A DNA stretch of 15,265 nt from Streptomyces roseochromogenus subsp. oscitans DS 12.976. Its GTDB lineage: Bacteria > Actinomycetota > Actinomycetes > Streptomycetales > Streptomycetaceae. Below are positions 8,785 to 15,265 of this stretch, piece by piece. Made by a program: the position numbers and the translations under genes. The notes under the pieces are model-generated. The model was not told the origin of the DNA, made no database searches, and was given only the letters and a program-made list of their open reading frames with translations. Position 1 is the stretch's first letter; every line of letters begins with the position of its first letter. The stretch spans positions 2,758,224 to 2,773,488 of the forward strand of contig NZ_CM002285.1 of assembly GCF_000497445.1 (NCBI RefSeq). Reading direction: 5' to 3'.

Positions 8785-8852
8785 AGCGCGCCGGTGTGGT
8801 CGCTGGGGATTCCGGATCGTCCTCCGGTGGGTCCCAGCTCAGCCGACGCGCT
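8785..8852 (-). promoter_or_regulatory. Alternative pairings of the ilv attenuator leader
   Basis: Two nested pairings are visible in the leader RNA. AGCGCGUCGG (8852-8843, codons 10-13 of the leader peptide) can pair over 10 bp, with one G-U, with CCGGCGCGCU (8794-8785), directly before the terminator stem. Inside it, GCUGGG (8838-8833) pairs with CCCAGC (8807-8802), and CCGG with CCGG. The position of a stalled or terminating ribosome would decide which forms. I cannot assign antiterminator and pause hairpins without folding. Confidence 0.55.
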
Positions 8853-8880
8853 GTCCAAGTACGAGAATTCGGGTGCGCAT
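8839..8880 (-). CDS. Leader peptide of the ilvBNC operon (13 aa)
   Basis: An ATG at 8880 opens the 13-residue peptide MRTRILVLGQRVG, ending at TGA 8841-8839. Residues 5-8 are consecutive Ile-Leu-Val-Leu (ATT CTC GTA CTT), exactly the end products of the operon; a further Val is at position 12. ATT, GTA and CTT end in A or T, so are rare codons in such DNA and would be expected to slow ribosomes. An intrinsic terminator follows 55 bases downstream of the stop and then ilvB. Ribosome stalling at these codons when branched-chain aminoacyl-tRNAs are scarce should favour read-through. Leader-peptide attenuation of ilvB is an established theme in Actinobacteria (shown for the Corynebacterium glutamicum ilvBNC operon). 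A GGGGGAGGG just upstream could be its ribosome site. Confidence 0.88.
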   Translation of the reverse strand: MRTRILVLGQRVG

Positions 8881-8887
8881 GGCACTG

Positions 8888-8917
8888 ACCCTCCCCCTGA
8901 CGCGCACCAGGTGTCAA
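8888..8917 (-). promoter_or_regulatory. Putative ilvBNC promoter overlapping the upstream stop codon
   Basis: A consensus -35, TTGACA (8917-8912), is followed after 18 bases by GAGGGT (8893-8888), a poor but acceptable -10. This would start transcription at or next to the leader-peptide ATG (8880). The TGA inside TTGACA is the stop codon of the GGDEF-EAL gene. If this -10 is right, the leader peptide is translated leaderless. If the GGGGGAGGG is instead used as a ribosome site, the real promoter must lie further upstream inside the preceding gene. Confidence 0.5.
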
Positions 8918-11900
8918 GTGGGTGGGACAGGAGTCTCAGAATGTGAACGCAGGGCACTACCGCCTCCCAGGACAGCGGGTACACCCCCTGTGTACACCCC
9001 CGCGCGTCCCTGCGGCTCCCTGAGACTGCCGGCGAACGCCGGTTCCGCCGGGGCGTGCGGCACCGGATAGTGGCCGGTTCCCAACGCCCGGCGCAGCCGG
9101 TACTCGTCCAGCGGCCCGGCGAACGCCATGCCCTGCCCGTGTGTGCAGCCCATCGCGCGCAGCGCGACCACCTGCTCCGGCAGGTCCACACCGTCTGCCG
9201 TGGACTGCAGCCCGAGATCGCCGGCGATCCGCAGCAGACCGCTGGTGATCTTGTGCAGCCGCGCGGACTCCACGACGCCCTCGACCAGGCTGCGGTCGAG
9301 CTTGAGGATGTCGACGGGGAGCCTTCTGAGGGCCGTGATGGCCGCGTGGCCGCTGCCGAAGCCGTCCAGCGCGATCCGTACCCCGAGCCGGCTGAGCGCG
9401 GTCAGCCGGCGCTCCAGCTCGTCCAGGGAGATCCGCGGGTCGGTCTCGGACAGCTCGACGACCAGTGCGCCGGGCGGCAGCCCGTGCCGGGTCAGCAGCG
9501 CCTCCACCGAGCCCAGCGGCATGGAGCGGTCCAGCAGCCGCCGGGCGCTCATCCGTACGGTCACCGGGACGACGACCCCGGTGGCCGCGCGCTCGGCGGC
9601 CTGCTCGACGGCCTGCTGCAGGATCCAGCGGTCCAGCTCGGCGGTCTTGTCGCCGTCCTCGGCCACCCGGAGGAACTCGGCCGGGGTGAACAGCACCCCC
9701 TGCGAGGAGCGCCAGCGCGCCTGCGCCGAGACCGCCGTGATCCGGCCGTCGTCCAGGCACACCACGGGCTGGTGCAGCAGGGCGAACTCGCCGTCGTGCA
9801 GGGCGGCGCGCAGCCGGGTGGCCAGCTCCGCCTTGCGTACGACGTCCTGCTGCATCTGCGGCTTGTACAGCTCGACCCGGCCCTTTCCGGCCGATTTCGC
9901 GCGGTACATCGCCAGGTCGGCGTTGCGCAGCAGCTCGCCCGCGCCGAGGCCCGGCTCGGCGAAGGCGACGCCGATGGAGGCGTTGACCCGGACATCGTTG
10001 CCGTCGATCGGGTACGGCTGGGAGAGGGTCACCCTCAGGCGTTCGGCCAGCTCCAGGATGTTCCGCTCCCGGGCGGCACGGTCACGGGTGCCGTCCCCGA
10101 CGATCAGGGCCGCGAACTCGTCACCGCCCAGCCGGGAGGCGGTGTCCCCCTGCCGGACCGCGTCCTGGAGTCTGCGGGCGGCCTGGACGAGCAGTTCGTC
10201 CCCGGCCTGGTGCCCGATCGTGTCGTTGACGGCCTTGAAGCCGTCCAGGTCGATGAAGAGCACCGCCGTGTTGCGCAGGGCGGCACCCCGGTCGGTGGCC
10301 CGGCGGCCGGACAGGGCCTGCTGCACGCGCCGGGTGAACAGGGCGCGGTTGGGCAGGTCGGTCAGCGGGTCGTGCTCGGCGTTGTGCTGCAACTGCGCCT
10401 GCAGACGCACCCGTTCGGTCACGTCACGGCTGTTGAAGATCAGGCCGCCGTGGTGGCGGTTGACGGTCGACTCCACGTTGAGCCAGCCGCCGTCGCCGGA
10501 CCGGAAGCGGCACTCGATGCGGGTGGTGGGTTCCTCCAGCGGGCTGGCGGCGAGGAAGCGGCGCACCTCGTGCACCACGCAGCCGAGATCCTCCGGGTGG
10601 ATCAGACCGGCCAGCTCTCCGCCCACGAGTTCCTCGGCGGGCCGGCCGTAGACCCCGGCGGCGGCCGGGGAGACGTAGCGCAGGATGCCGTTGGGCGCCG
10701 CGATCATGATCACGTCGCTGGAGCCCTGCACCAGGGAGCGGAAGTGGTTCTCCTTCTGTGCCAGTTCCTGGGTGAGTGTGATGTTGTCCAGCAGCATGAT
10801 GCCCTGCCGGATGACGAGTGCGAGCACTACGGCGCCCGCGGTGATGAGGACCACGTGGTCGGGTCGGCGGCCGTTGAGGACGTTGTACAGGATGCCCAGG
10901 GTGCACACTGCGGCGGCGAGGTACGGGGTGAGTGCGGCGATGGAGCCGGTGAGCGGGCGGCCGGCCGGATACCGGCTGTGCTCACCTCCCGGTGCGGGCA
11001 CGGACACGTGCTGGTGGCCCGTGCCGCGCTGTCCGGGCAGGTGCTCGTGGACCACGCGCGTGTGCCCGTCCGGTGCGTGCGCCTCCTGCGCACCCGTGCC
11101 GCGCGGTGCGGCCCAGGGGGCGTAGGCGAGCAGCAGCGAACCGGCGAACCAGCCGGCGTCCAGCAGCTGACCGGAGTGGTAACTGCTGTGCAGCAGCGGC
11201 GAGGTGAACAGCGCGTCGCACATCACGGTCAGCGCGAGCGCGCCAATCGCCGTGTTCACCGCGGTGCGGTTGTTGCCCGGGGCGCGGCGGAAGTGCAGCG
11301 CGAGCACCATGCTGACGAGCGCGATGTCGAGCAGCGGGTACGCCAGCGACAGCGCGGTGTGCGCCACGCTCGGCCCGTCGAACCGGGCCGCCTGGGCGAG
11401 CGCGAGGCTCCACGACAGCGTGAGCAGCGAGCCGCCGATCAGCCAGGCGTCGAGCCCCAGGCAGATCCAGCCGGCCTTGGTCACCGGCCGTTTGGCGAGC
11501 ACCAGCAGGCCCACGATGGCGGGCGGCGCGAAGCACAGGAAGAACAGGTCGGCGTAGGAGGGGCTGGGCACGGGCCGTCCGAGGACGACCTCGTACCACC
11601 CCCAGACCGCGTTGCCGAGGGCCGCCATCGCCGAGGAGAGGGCGAACAGCAGCCAGGCCGAGCGGAAGCGGATGCGCGGATTGCGGGCGTACCGGAAGCA
11701 TGAGACGGCGGCGGTGCCCGCCGCGGCGCTCAGTCCGAAGTCGCCCATGATCAACGCCAGTTCGCCCGTACCCCAGTCGAACGCGGCCCCGACGGCGTAG
11801 GCCGCGCAGACCAGGGCGAGGACGAGTTGCTCCACCGTGCGAGTGCCCTCACCGGCGGCCGGCCGGCGGGGCGGCGACGCCTGCTGCGGGAGCGGTGCGC

Positions 11901-12240
11901 GCACCGCTCCGTCGAGGGCGGTCGTCATCGAGGGCGGCGCGCTCACCGGGGCCTCCCGGTCCGCGCCGCTCCCGGGTCCCGACGGTCCCGGTGCGCTGGG
12001 TGTGTGTGCCTCCTGCGGGCGCTGTGCCTCCGCTGGTGATGGCTGGTGTGGTGGCCGCGCCTGCGCGCGGCCGTGCGCCAGGGCCGCCGTCGGCGGCTCC
12101 GCCGCGTCGGATCGTTCGTCCATAGGCCGTGCATCGCCCGTCGCCCCCCTCACAAAATCTGAAATGTCCATCCCCGGCGCCGTACGTCGGCGGCGCAGCC
12201 CCTGTCGGGACGATACACCAGGATCGTCACTCAGGGACAT
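8914..12240 (-). CDS. Membrane-anchored PAS-GGDEF-EAL protein (cyclic-di-GMP enzyme, degenerate EAL)
   Basis: A 1108-residue protein of cyclic-di-GMP signalling. Residues 1-130 are a Pro/Ala-rich disordered region. About ten hydrophobic segments lie at 135-485, interrupted by a His/Gly-rich loop at 381-430. A PAS domain follows at about 498-612 (SSDVIMIAAPNGILRYVSPA; FNSRDVTER). The GGDEF domain (about 620-795) keeps the active-site GGDEF at 705-709 and the product-inhibition RxxD (RQGD, 696-699) five residues before it, so diguanylate cyclase activity is predicted. The EAL domain (about 805-1055) is recognisable but altered: the EAL motif reads SAQ (838-840), DDFG reads DGFG (959-962), and the usual VNxS asparagine is R896. 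Phosphodiesterase activity is therefore doubtful. The ATG at 12240 has a GAGAAG upstream; M24 and M40 are alternatives. In Streptomyces, c-di-GMP controls development through BldD. Confidence 0.92.
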   Translation of the reverse strand: MSLSDDPGVSSRQGLRRRRTAPGMDISDFVRGATGDARPMDERSDAAEPPTAALAHGRAQARPPHQPSPAEAQRPQEAHTPSAPGPSGPGSGADREAPVSAPPSMTTALDGAVRAPLPQQASPPRRPAAGEGTRTVEQLVLALVCAAYAVGAAFDWGTGELALIMGDFGLSAAAGTAAVSCFRYARNPRIRFRSAWLLFALSSAMAALGNAVWGWYEVVLGRPVPSPSYADLFFLCFAPPAIVGLLVLAKRPVTKAGWICLGLDAWLIGGSLLTLSWSLALAQAARFDGPSVAHTALSLAYPLLDIALVSMVLALHFRRAPGNNRTAVNTAIGALALTVMCDALFTSPLLHSSYHSGQLLDAGWFAGSLLLAYAPWAAPRGTGAQEAHAPDGHTRVVHEHLPGQRGTGHQHVSVPAPGGEHSRYPAGRPLTGSIAALTPYLAAAVCTLGILYNVLNGRRPDHVVLITAGAVVLALVIRQGIMLLDNITLTQELAQKENHFRSLVQGSSDVIMIAAPNGILRYVSPAAAGVYGRPAEELVGGELAGLIHPEDLGCVVHEVRRFLAASPLEEPTTRIECRFRSGDGGWLNVESTVNRHHGGLIFNSRDVTERVRLQAQLQHNAEHDPLTDLPNRALFTRRVQQALSGRRATDRGAALRNTAVLFIDLDGFKAVNDTIGHQAGDELLVQAARRLQDAVRQGDTASRLGGDEFAALIVGDGTRDRAARERNILELAERLRVTLSQPYPIDGNDVRVNASIGVAFAEPGLGAGELLRNADLAMYRAKSAGKGRVELYKPQMQQDVVRKAELATRLRAALHDGEFALLHQPVVCLDDGRITAVSAQARWRSSQGVLFTPAEFLRVAEDGDKTAELDRWILQQAVEQAAERAATGVVVPVTVRMSARRLLDRSMPLGSVEALLTRHGLPPGALVVELSETDPRISLDELERRLTALSRLGVRIALDGFGSGHAAITALRRLPVDILKLDRSLVEGVVESARLHKITSGLLRIAGDLGLQSTADGVDLPEQVVALRAMGCTHGQGMAFAGPLDEYRLRRALGTGHYPVPHAPAEPAFAGSLREPQGRAGVYTGGVPAVLGGGSALRSHSETPVPPT

Positions 12241-12323
12241 AGCTTCTCTACGCTCCGTGACGACCAGCGGGGATGCACGTACAGGCCGCGTCCGGGGGGT
12301 TGCGGAGGGTGCCGAAAGCCGGT

Positions 12324-13277
12324 TTACGCGCCCGTCGTGAGGACCACGTTGCGCAGGGGCTCGTGGTTCACGAACCGGGTCAGCTGGTCGACGAGGAGCC
12401 GCTTGGCACGCGGCAGGAAGGCCGAGGAGGGCCCGCCCACATGGGGCGTGATGAGCACGCCGGGGGCCTGCCAGAGCGGGTGTCCGGGCGGCAGCGGCTC
12501 GGGATCGGTGACGTCGAGGGCCGCGCTGATACGGCCTTTCTCCAGCTCCGCGAGCAGCGCCTCGGTGTCGACGACGGGCCCGCGCGCCACGTTCACCAGC
12601 AGCGCTCCGTCCTTCATCCGCCCGAGGAATTCGGCGTCCACCAGCCCTCGCGTCGCCTCCGTCAAGGGCGTGGACAGGATCACGACGTCGGCGTGCGGAA
12701 GCAGGGAGGGCAATTCGGTGAGCGGATGCACCGGACCGCGCGCCGTGGTGCGCTCAGAGCGCGCGACGCGCGCCACCCGCGCGAGTTCAAAGGGCGCGAG
12801 CCGGTCTTCGATGGCGGCGCCGATCGCGCCGTAACCGACGATGAGGACGGTCTTGTCGGCGAGGGCGGGATGGAACGCGCTCTCCCAGCGCTCCTGTTGC
12901 TGGGCGCGGACGAATCCGGGGATGCCGCGCAGCGAGGCGAGGGTCAGGGTGAGGGCGAGTTCGGCGGTGCTCGCCTCGTGCACCCCGCGCGCGTTGCACA
13001 GCTGGACACCCGGCCGGATGGCCGACAGGCGCGCGGTGACGTCGTCGACGCCCGCCGTCAGCGTCTGGATGACCCGGACGTGGGTCAGCTGCTCCAGCGG
13101 GCGCACCCTGACCGTCCATCGCTTCATGTACGGCACCACGTACAGGACGCAGTCCGCCGGGTCGCCGGGAAAGGGCTGGTCACCGTCCTCGCCGCCGTCC
13201 CAGAACAGATACCGGGGCCCCTCGGGAAGCCCCTCGATCTCCTCCGGCGCGATGGGAAGCCATACGTCTGCACTCAT
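12324..13277 (-). CDS. D-isomer specific 2-hydroxyacid dehydrogenase
   Basis: A 317-residue NAD(P)-dependent oxidoreductase of the D-2-hydroxyacid dehydrogenase family, which interconverts 2-oxoacids and D-2-hydroxyacids in the cytoplasm. The Rossmann motif GYGAIG is at residues 148-153. The catalytic residues are R232 (NVARGPVVD), E260 (DPEPLP) and H279 (TPHVGG). After the second beta-strand the sequence is basic (VARVARSERT) instead of the Asp seen in the SerA of this window (D172), suggesting NADP(H). It lacks the ASB and ACT domains of SerA, so it is not a second serine-pathway enzyme; a glyoxylate/hydroxypyruvate reductase-like role is possible. The ATG at 13275-13277 has no Shine-Dalgarno and may be leaderless. 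It is 83 bases upstream of the GGDEF-EAL gene on the same strand, so co-transcription is possible. Divergent from the aldo/keto reductase. Confidence 0.9.
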   Translation of the reverse strand: MSADVWLPIAPEEIEGLPEGPRYLFWDGGEDGDQPFPGDPADCVLYVVPYMKRWTVRVRPLEQLTHVRVIQTLTAGVDDVTARLSAIRPGVQLCNARGVHEASTAELALTLTLASLRGIPGFVRAQQQERWESAFHPALADKTVLIVGYGAIGAAIEDRLAPFELARVARVARSERTTARGPVHPLTELPSLLPHADVVILSTPLTEATRGLVDAEFLGRMKDGALLVNVARGPVVDTEALLAELEKGRISAALDVTDPEPLPPGHPLWQAPGVLITPHVGGPSSAFLPRAKRLLVDQLTRFVNHEPLRNVVLTTGA

Positions 13278-13284
13278 GGCATGG

Positions 13285-13313
13285 AGGCTATGTCAGGTAC
13301 GCGCGCGTGCAGA
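13285..13313 (-). promoter_or_regulatory. Possible promoter of the 2-hydroxyacid dehydrogenase
   Basis: On the minus strand TAGCCT (13290-13285) lies 7 bases before the ATG at 13277, with TCTGCA (13313-13308) 17 bases further upstream. The -10 is plausible and the -35 weak. The position and the absence of a ribosome site would fit a leaderless message. Confidence 0.3.
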
Positions 13314-13353
13314 GGTTAGGTTGGGAGCCGGGCAGAGGGAGGGTCACGAGCAG

Positions 13354-14352
13354 GTGGAGCGCAGGACGATCGGCGCGGGGGCGCTCGCGGTGGGGGCCGT
13401 CGGACTCGGGTGCATGCCGATGAGCTGGGCGTACAGCGGGTCACGGCAGCGGGGCGACGCATCGGTCAGAGCCGTGCACCGCGCGCTGGATCTCGGCTCG
13501 ACCCTCCTCGACACGGCGGACATGTACGGCCCGTTCACCAACGAGTTGCTGCTGGGCCGGGTGCTGAAGGAGCGGCGCGCGGACGCCTTTGTCTCCACGA
13601 AGGCGGGGCTGCTGGTGGGCGAGCAGCACATCGTGGCCAACGGGCGCCCCGGGTATGTGAAGCGGGCCTGCGACGCCTCGCTGCGGCGCCTGCAGACGGA
13701 CGTGATCGACCTCTACCAGCTGCACCGCGCCGACCCCGAGGTCCCGGTCGAGGAGACCTGGGGCGCGATGGCCGAGCTGGTGCGGGCCGGCAAGGTGCGG
13801 GCGCTGGGCCTGTGCGCGATGGGTGCGCGCGGCGGCCGCCGCTCCGGGGCCGGGCTGCACGACGGCACCCTGCGCCAGCTGCAGCGGGTGCAGCAGGTGT
13901 TCCCGGTGGCCGCGGTGGAGGCGGAGCTGTCGGTGTGGTCGCCGGAGGCCCTGCGGGCGCTGCTGCCGTGGTGCGAGGCGCGGGGCGTGGGTCTCCTCGC
14001 GGCGATGCCGCTGGGCAACGGCTTCCTGAGCGGCACGCTGACCCCCGGCGAGGGCTTCGAACCGGACGACATCCGGGCCCGCCATCCCCGTTTCACGGCC
14101 GAGATGATGGCGGCCAACCAGCCGATCGTCGCGGGCCTGCGCCGCATCGCGCGCCGCCACGGCGAGCAGGTCACCCCGGCCCAGGTGGCCCTGGCCTGGG
14201 TGCTGGCCCAGGGCCGCCATGTGATCGCCCTTCCGGGCACGAAGCAGGAACGCTGGGCCGAGGAGAACGCGGCGGCGGCCGAGCTGCGCCTGACCGCACA
14301 GGACTTGGCGGAGGTGTCCCGACTGCCGGCGGCCCAGGGGTCCTGGGACTGA
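13354..14352 (+). CDS. Aldo/keto reductase
   Basis: A 332-residue NADPH-dependent aldo/keto reductase ((beta/alpha)8 barrel) that reduces aldehydes or ketones in the cytoplasm. The full catalytic tetrad is present: D53 and Y58 (LDTADMYG), K83 (FVSTKAG) and H124 (IDLYQLHR). The family opening TIGAGALAVGAVGLGCMPMS and the cofactor-binding end (VIALPGTKQERWAEEN) are also clear. GTG at 13354 is chosen because a GGGAGGG ribosome site lies about 10 bases upstream and the barrel begins at once. The frame is open far upstream, but that part is antisense to the dehydrogenase. The last residues (LPAAQGSWD) are repeated 201 bp downstream in a small truncated ORF. The substrate is unknown. Confidence 0.93.
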   Translation: MERRTIGAGALAVGAVGLGCMPMSWAYSGSRQRGDASVRAVHRALDLGSTLLDTADMYGPFTNELLLGRVLKERRADAFVSTKAGLLVGEQHIVANGRPGYVKRACDASLRRLQTDVIDLYQLHRADPEVPVEETWGAMAELVRAGKVRALGLCAMGARGGRRSGAGLHDGTLRQLQRVQQVFPVAAVEAELSVWSPEALRALLPWCEARGVGLLAAMPLGNGFLSGTLTPGEGFEPDDIRARHPRFTAEMMAANQPIVAGLRRIARRHGEQVTPAQVALAWVLAQGRHVIALPGTKQERWAEENAAAAELRLTAQDLAEVSRLPAAQGSWD

Positions 14353-14366
14353 CGGGCTCCCGGGAC
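14326..14366 (+). repeat. Direct repeat, copy A (3' end of the aldo/keto reductase)
   Basis: About 41 bases covering the last codons, stop and 15 following bases of the reductase recur at 14527-14568 with only a few differences, including a 16-base identical block over GTCCTGGGACTGACGG. The two copies are 201 bp apart (67 codons, same frame). Each contains a CCCAGG-CCTGGG inverted repeat directly before the stop codon. Confidence 0.85.
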
Positions 14367-14371
14367 CCGTC
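14351..14371 (+). terminator. Weak hairpin at the end of the aldo/keto reductase gene
   Basis: GACGGG (14351-14356) and CCCGTC (14366-14371) form a 6-bp stem with a nine-base loop, starting within the stop codon. There is no T-tract, so termination is possible but unproven. In repeat copy B this stem is lost. Confidence 0.35.
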
Positions 14372-14457
14372 GCGAGGAAACGGCAACCCAGGCCGGGCGG
14401 GCCCTGTCCGAGAAGGAACACCTGCCACTGGACCACCGCCACGAAAGGACCAAGCTC

Positions 14458-14553
14458 GTGCAACACCGAGCTGCGCCAGCCGTGTTGGCCGCAGCCGCCC
14501 TCCTGCTCACGGCCGGCTGCCCCCGGCCGGCGGCCCAGGAGTCCTGGGACTGA
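14458..14553 (+). pseudogene. Truncated lipoprotein gene fused to a copy of the reductase tail (31 codons)
   Basis: GTG at 14458 is preceded by a good ribosome site (AAAGGA, about 8 bases upstream). The encoded 31 residues begin with a lipoprotein signal peptide: R4, a hydrophobic Ala/Leu core (8-17) and the lipobox LTAGC with C21 as the lipidation site. Only ten residues follow, PRPAAQESWD, which repeat the C-terminus of the upstream reductase (LPAAQGSWD) at both DNA and protein level. This looks like a lipoprotein gene whose body was deleted by a recombination that joined its signal sequence to a duplicated reductase end. A very small genuine lipopeptide is less likely but possible. No recognisable mature domain remains. 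Confidence 0.6.
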
Positions 14554-14568
14554 CGGCTTCCCGGGGAC
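14527..14568 (+). repeat. Direct repeat, copy B (end of the truncated lipoprotein ORF)
   Basis: The second copy of the element at 14326-14366. It starts at the CCGGCGGCCCAGG shared by both copies and ends near GGGGAC; it differs at about four positions, including one base insertion. It supplies the last codons and the stop of the lipoprotein-like ORF. Copy A is part of a conserved enzyme, so copy B is more likely the derived one. Confidence 0.85.
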
Positions 14569-14630
14569 ACCCGGCGAAGGGGGACGACCGGGTACTGGAG
14601 GCGGAGGTGAAGTAACGCCCACCGGACCGC

Positions 14631-14861
14631 TCACGCCTCCTCGGCGCCCTCCGGCCGGCCCTCCTCCGGCTCCTCCTCGGCGGGCGGTGGTCCGGGACGG
14701 CGTATGACCGCCTTCCCCGAAGCCAGGTCTATCGGCCCCCGCCCGGGGTCGGCGTCCCCCACGTCCTCGCGGGTCAACTCCAGCCGGTTCTGCTCATCCC
14801 GCGTGTGTTTGCGGCTGGGCGCGAACAGTTCCTCGAAGGCGTTGAACACGGAACCCCCCAT
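14631..14861 (-). CDS. Small conserved actinobacterial protein (DUF6191-like)
   Basis: A 76-residue acidic protein of unknown function. The N-terminal FNAFEELFAPSRKHTRDEQN and the central LTREDVGDADPGRGPIDL resemble a small family found widely in Streptomyces (DUF6191, from memory). The C-terminal 20 residues are a low-complexity Pro/Glu tail (PPPAEEEPEEGRPEGAEEA). There is no signal peptide or membrane segment. The ATG at 14859-14861 is given as start. GTG at 14849 (VFNAFEEL) is an equally good choice, because a run of six G lies four bases before it. It is transcribed toward the reductase and lies 33 bases downstream of the LuxR-type gene on the same strand, so co-transcription is possible. 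Confidence 0.75.
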   Translation of the reverse strand: MGGSVFNAFEELFAPSRKHTRDEQNRLELTREDVGDADPGRGPIDLASGKAVIRRPGPPPAEEEPEEGRPEGAEEA

Positions 14862-14894
14862 TTCTCACGTTACGGCTCTTCTCCAGCGCAGGTC

Positions 14895-15265
14895 TCAGCC
14901 CGCCGTACCGGCAGTGAGCGGCTCGGCCGGGAAGAGGCCCAGCCGGTGTGCCGTCGCCGCCGCCTCGCCCCGGCCCGAGACGCCGAGCTTGCTCAGGATG
15001 TTGGAGACGTGGACGCTCGCGGTCTTCGGGGAGATGAACAGCTCCTCGGCGATCTGGCGGTTGGTGCGGCCGGCCGACACCAGGCGCAGCACGTCCCGCT
15101 CCCGGCTGGTGAGGCCGAGGGCCGCGGCCGGGTCGGCGGGGGCGAGGGCCTCTCGGGAGGCGCGGGTCAGGGTGAGACGGGCGCGCTGGGCAAGCCGGGC
15201 GACGTCATCGGCGAGGGACCGGGCGTCGAGGTGGCCGGCGACCGCCGCGGCCAGCCGGAGCAGTT
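14895..15265 (-). CDS. LuxR-family regulator, C-terminal part (5' end cut by window edge)
   Basis: The frame is open from the right edge to the TGA at 14895. The last ~65 residues are a GerE/LuxR-type helix-turn-helix: LTSRERDVLRLVSAGRTNRQ, IAEELFISPKTASVHVSNIL, then KLGVSGRGEAAATAHRLGLF. The preceding ~55 residues are Ala/Leu/Arg-rich helices resembling the repeat-like region before the HTH of large ATP-binding LuxR (LAL/MalT-like) regulators. That is more likely than a two-component receiver, but the N-terminal domains are outside the window. A GTG at 15092 is only an internal codon. The regulator's target cannot be read here. Confidence 0.88.
   Translation of the reverse strand, partial: LLRLAAAVAGHLDARSLADDVARLAQRARLTLTRASREALAPADPAAALGLTSRERDVLRLVSAGRTNRQIAEELFISPKTASVHVSNILSKLGVSGRGEAAATAHRLGLFPAEPLTAGTAG

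Noticed and set aside
9055..11703. Open plus-strand frame of about 880 codons opposite the GGDEF-EAL gene
   Set aside because: Low-complexity Arg/Gly/Val/Gln composition without any motif; the minus strand encodes clear PAS, GGDEF and EAL-type domains over the same bases.
12324..13277. Second phosphoglycerate dehydrogenase (serA paralogue)
   Set aside because: It lacks the ASB and ACT domains, is only 317 residues long and has a basic residue pattern suited to NADP(H).
12841..13353. N-terminal extension of the aldo/keto reductase
   Set aside because: The frame is open, but it is antisense to the 2-hydroxyacid dehydrogenase and has no barrel-like sequence; a good ribosome site precedes the GTG at 13354.

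Overview
The window is high-GC DNA with actinobacterial codon use (third codon positions almost all G or C, frequent GTG starts). Its core is a branched-chain amino acid and serine biosynthesis locus, ilvB-ilvN-ilvC followed by serA, in a gene order typical of Streptomyces. The proteins closely resemble Streptomyces versions, so the source is almost certainly a Streptomyces chromosome or a close relative. Most of the window is conserved core genome. I found no CRISPR array, phage, insertion sequence, tRNA/rRNA or secondary-metabolite cluster, and no clearly new multi-gene system. The interesting signals lie mainly in regulatory DNA and small remnants.

Left part (1-3216): the C-terminal end of a PucR-type regulator on the plus strand meets a small DUF397 gene on the minus strand. 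A gene-poor stretch of about 380 bases follows. Next is a divergent pair, a TetR repressor (minus) and a DHA2/QacA-like 14-helix drug exporter (plus). The 97-base gap between them holds repeated operator-like half-sites and two overlapping promoters. A perfect 21-bp stem separates the exporter from the convergent serA and serves both strands as a terminator.

Centre (3226-8917, all minus strand): transcription runs right to left. A promoter leads into a 13-codon leader peptide carrying Ile-Leu-Val-Leu codons, then a classic intrinsic terminator (an attenuator), then ilvB (acetolactate synthase large subunit), ilvN (valine-sensing small subunit), a 220-base spacer with a 25-bp tandem repeat, and ilvC (ketol-acid reductoisomerase). 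After a hairpin terminator, serA (phosphoglycerate dehydrogenase) has its own promoter and a structured leader. IlvB/N and IlvC perform the first two common steps of Val/Leu/Ile synthesis. SerA commits 3-phosphoglycerate to serine.

Right part (8914-15265): a 1108-residue membrane protein with PAS, GGDEF and EAL domains ends exactly on the ilvB promoter. Its GGDEF domain looks active, while its EAL domain has lost key residues. Upstream of it is a 2-hydroxyacid dehydrogenase (minus), divergent from an aldo/keto reductase (plus). Past the reductase, a 201-bp-spaced direct repeat of the reductase's last codons is joined to a lipoprotein signal peptide, which looks like a recombination scar. The window ends with a small DUF6191-like protein and the C-terminal LuxR-type DNA-binding domain of a larger regulator cut by the right edge.
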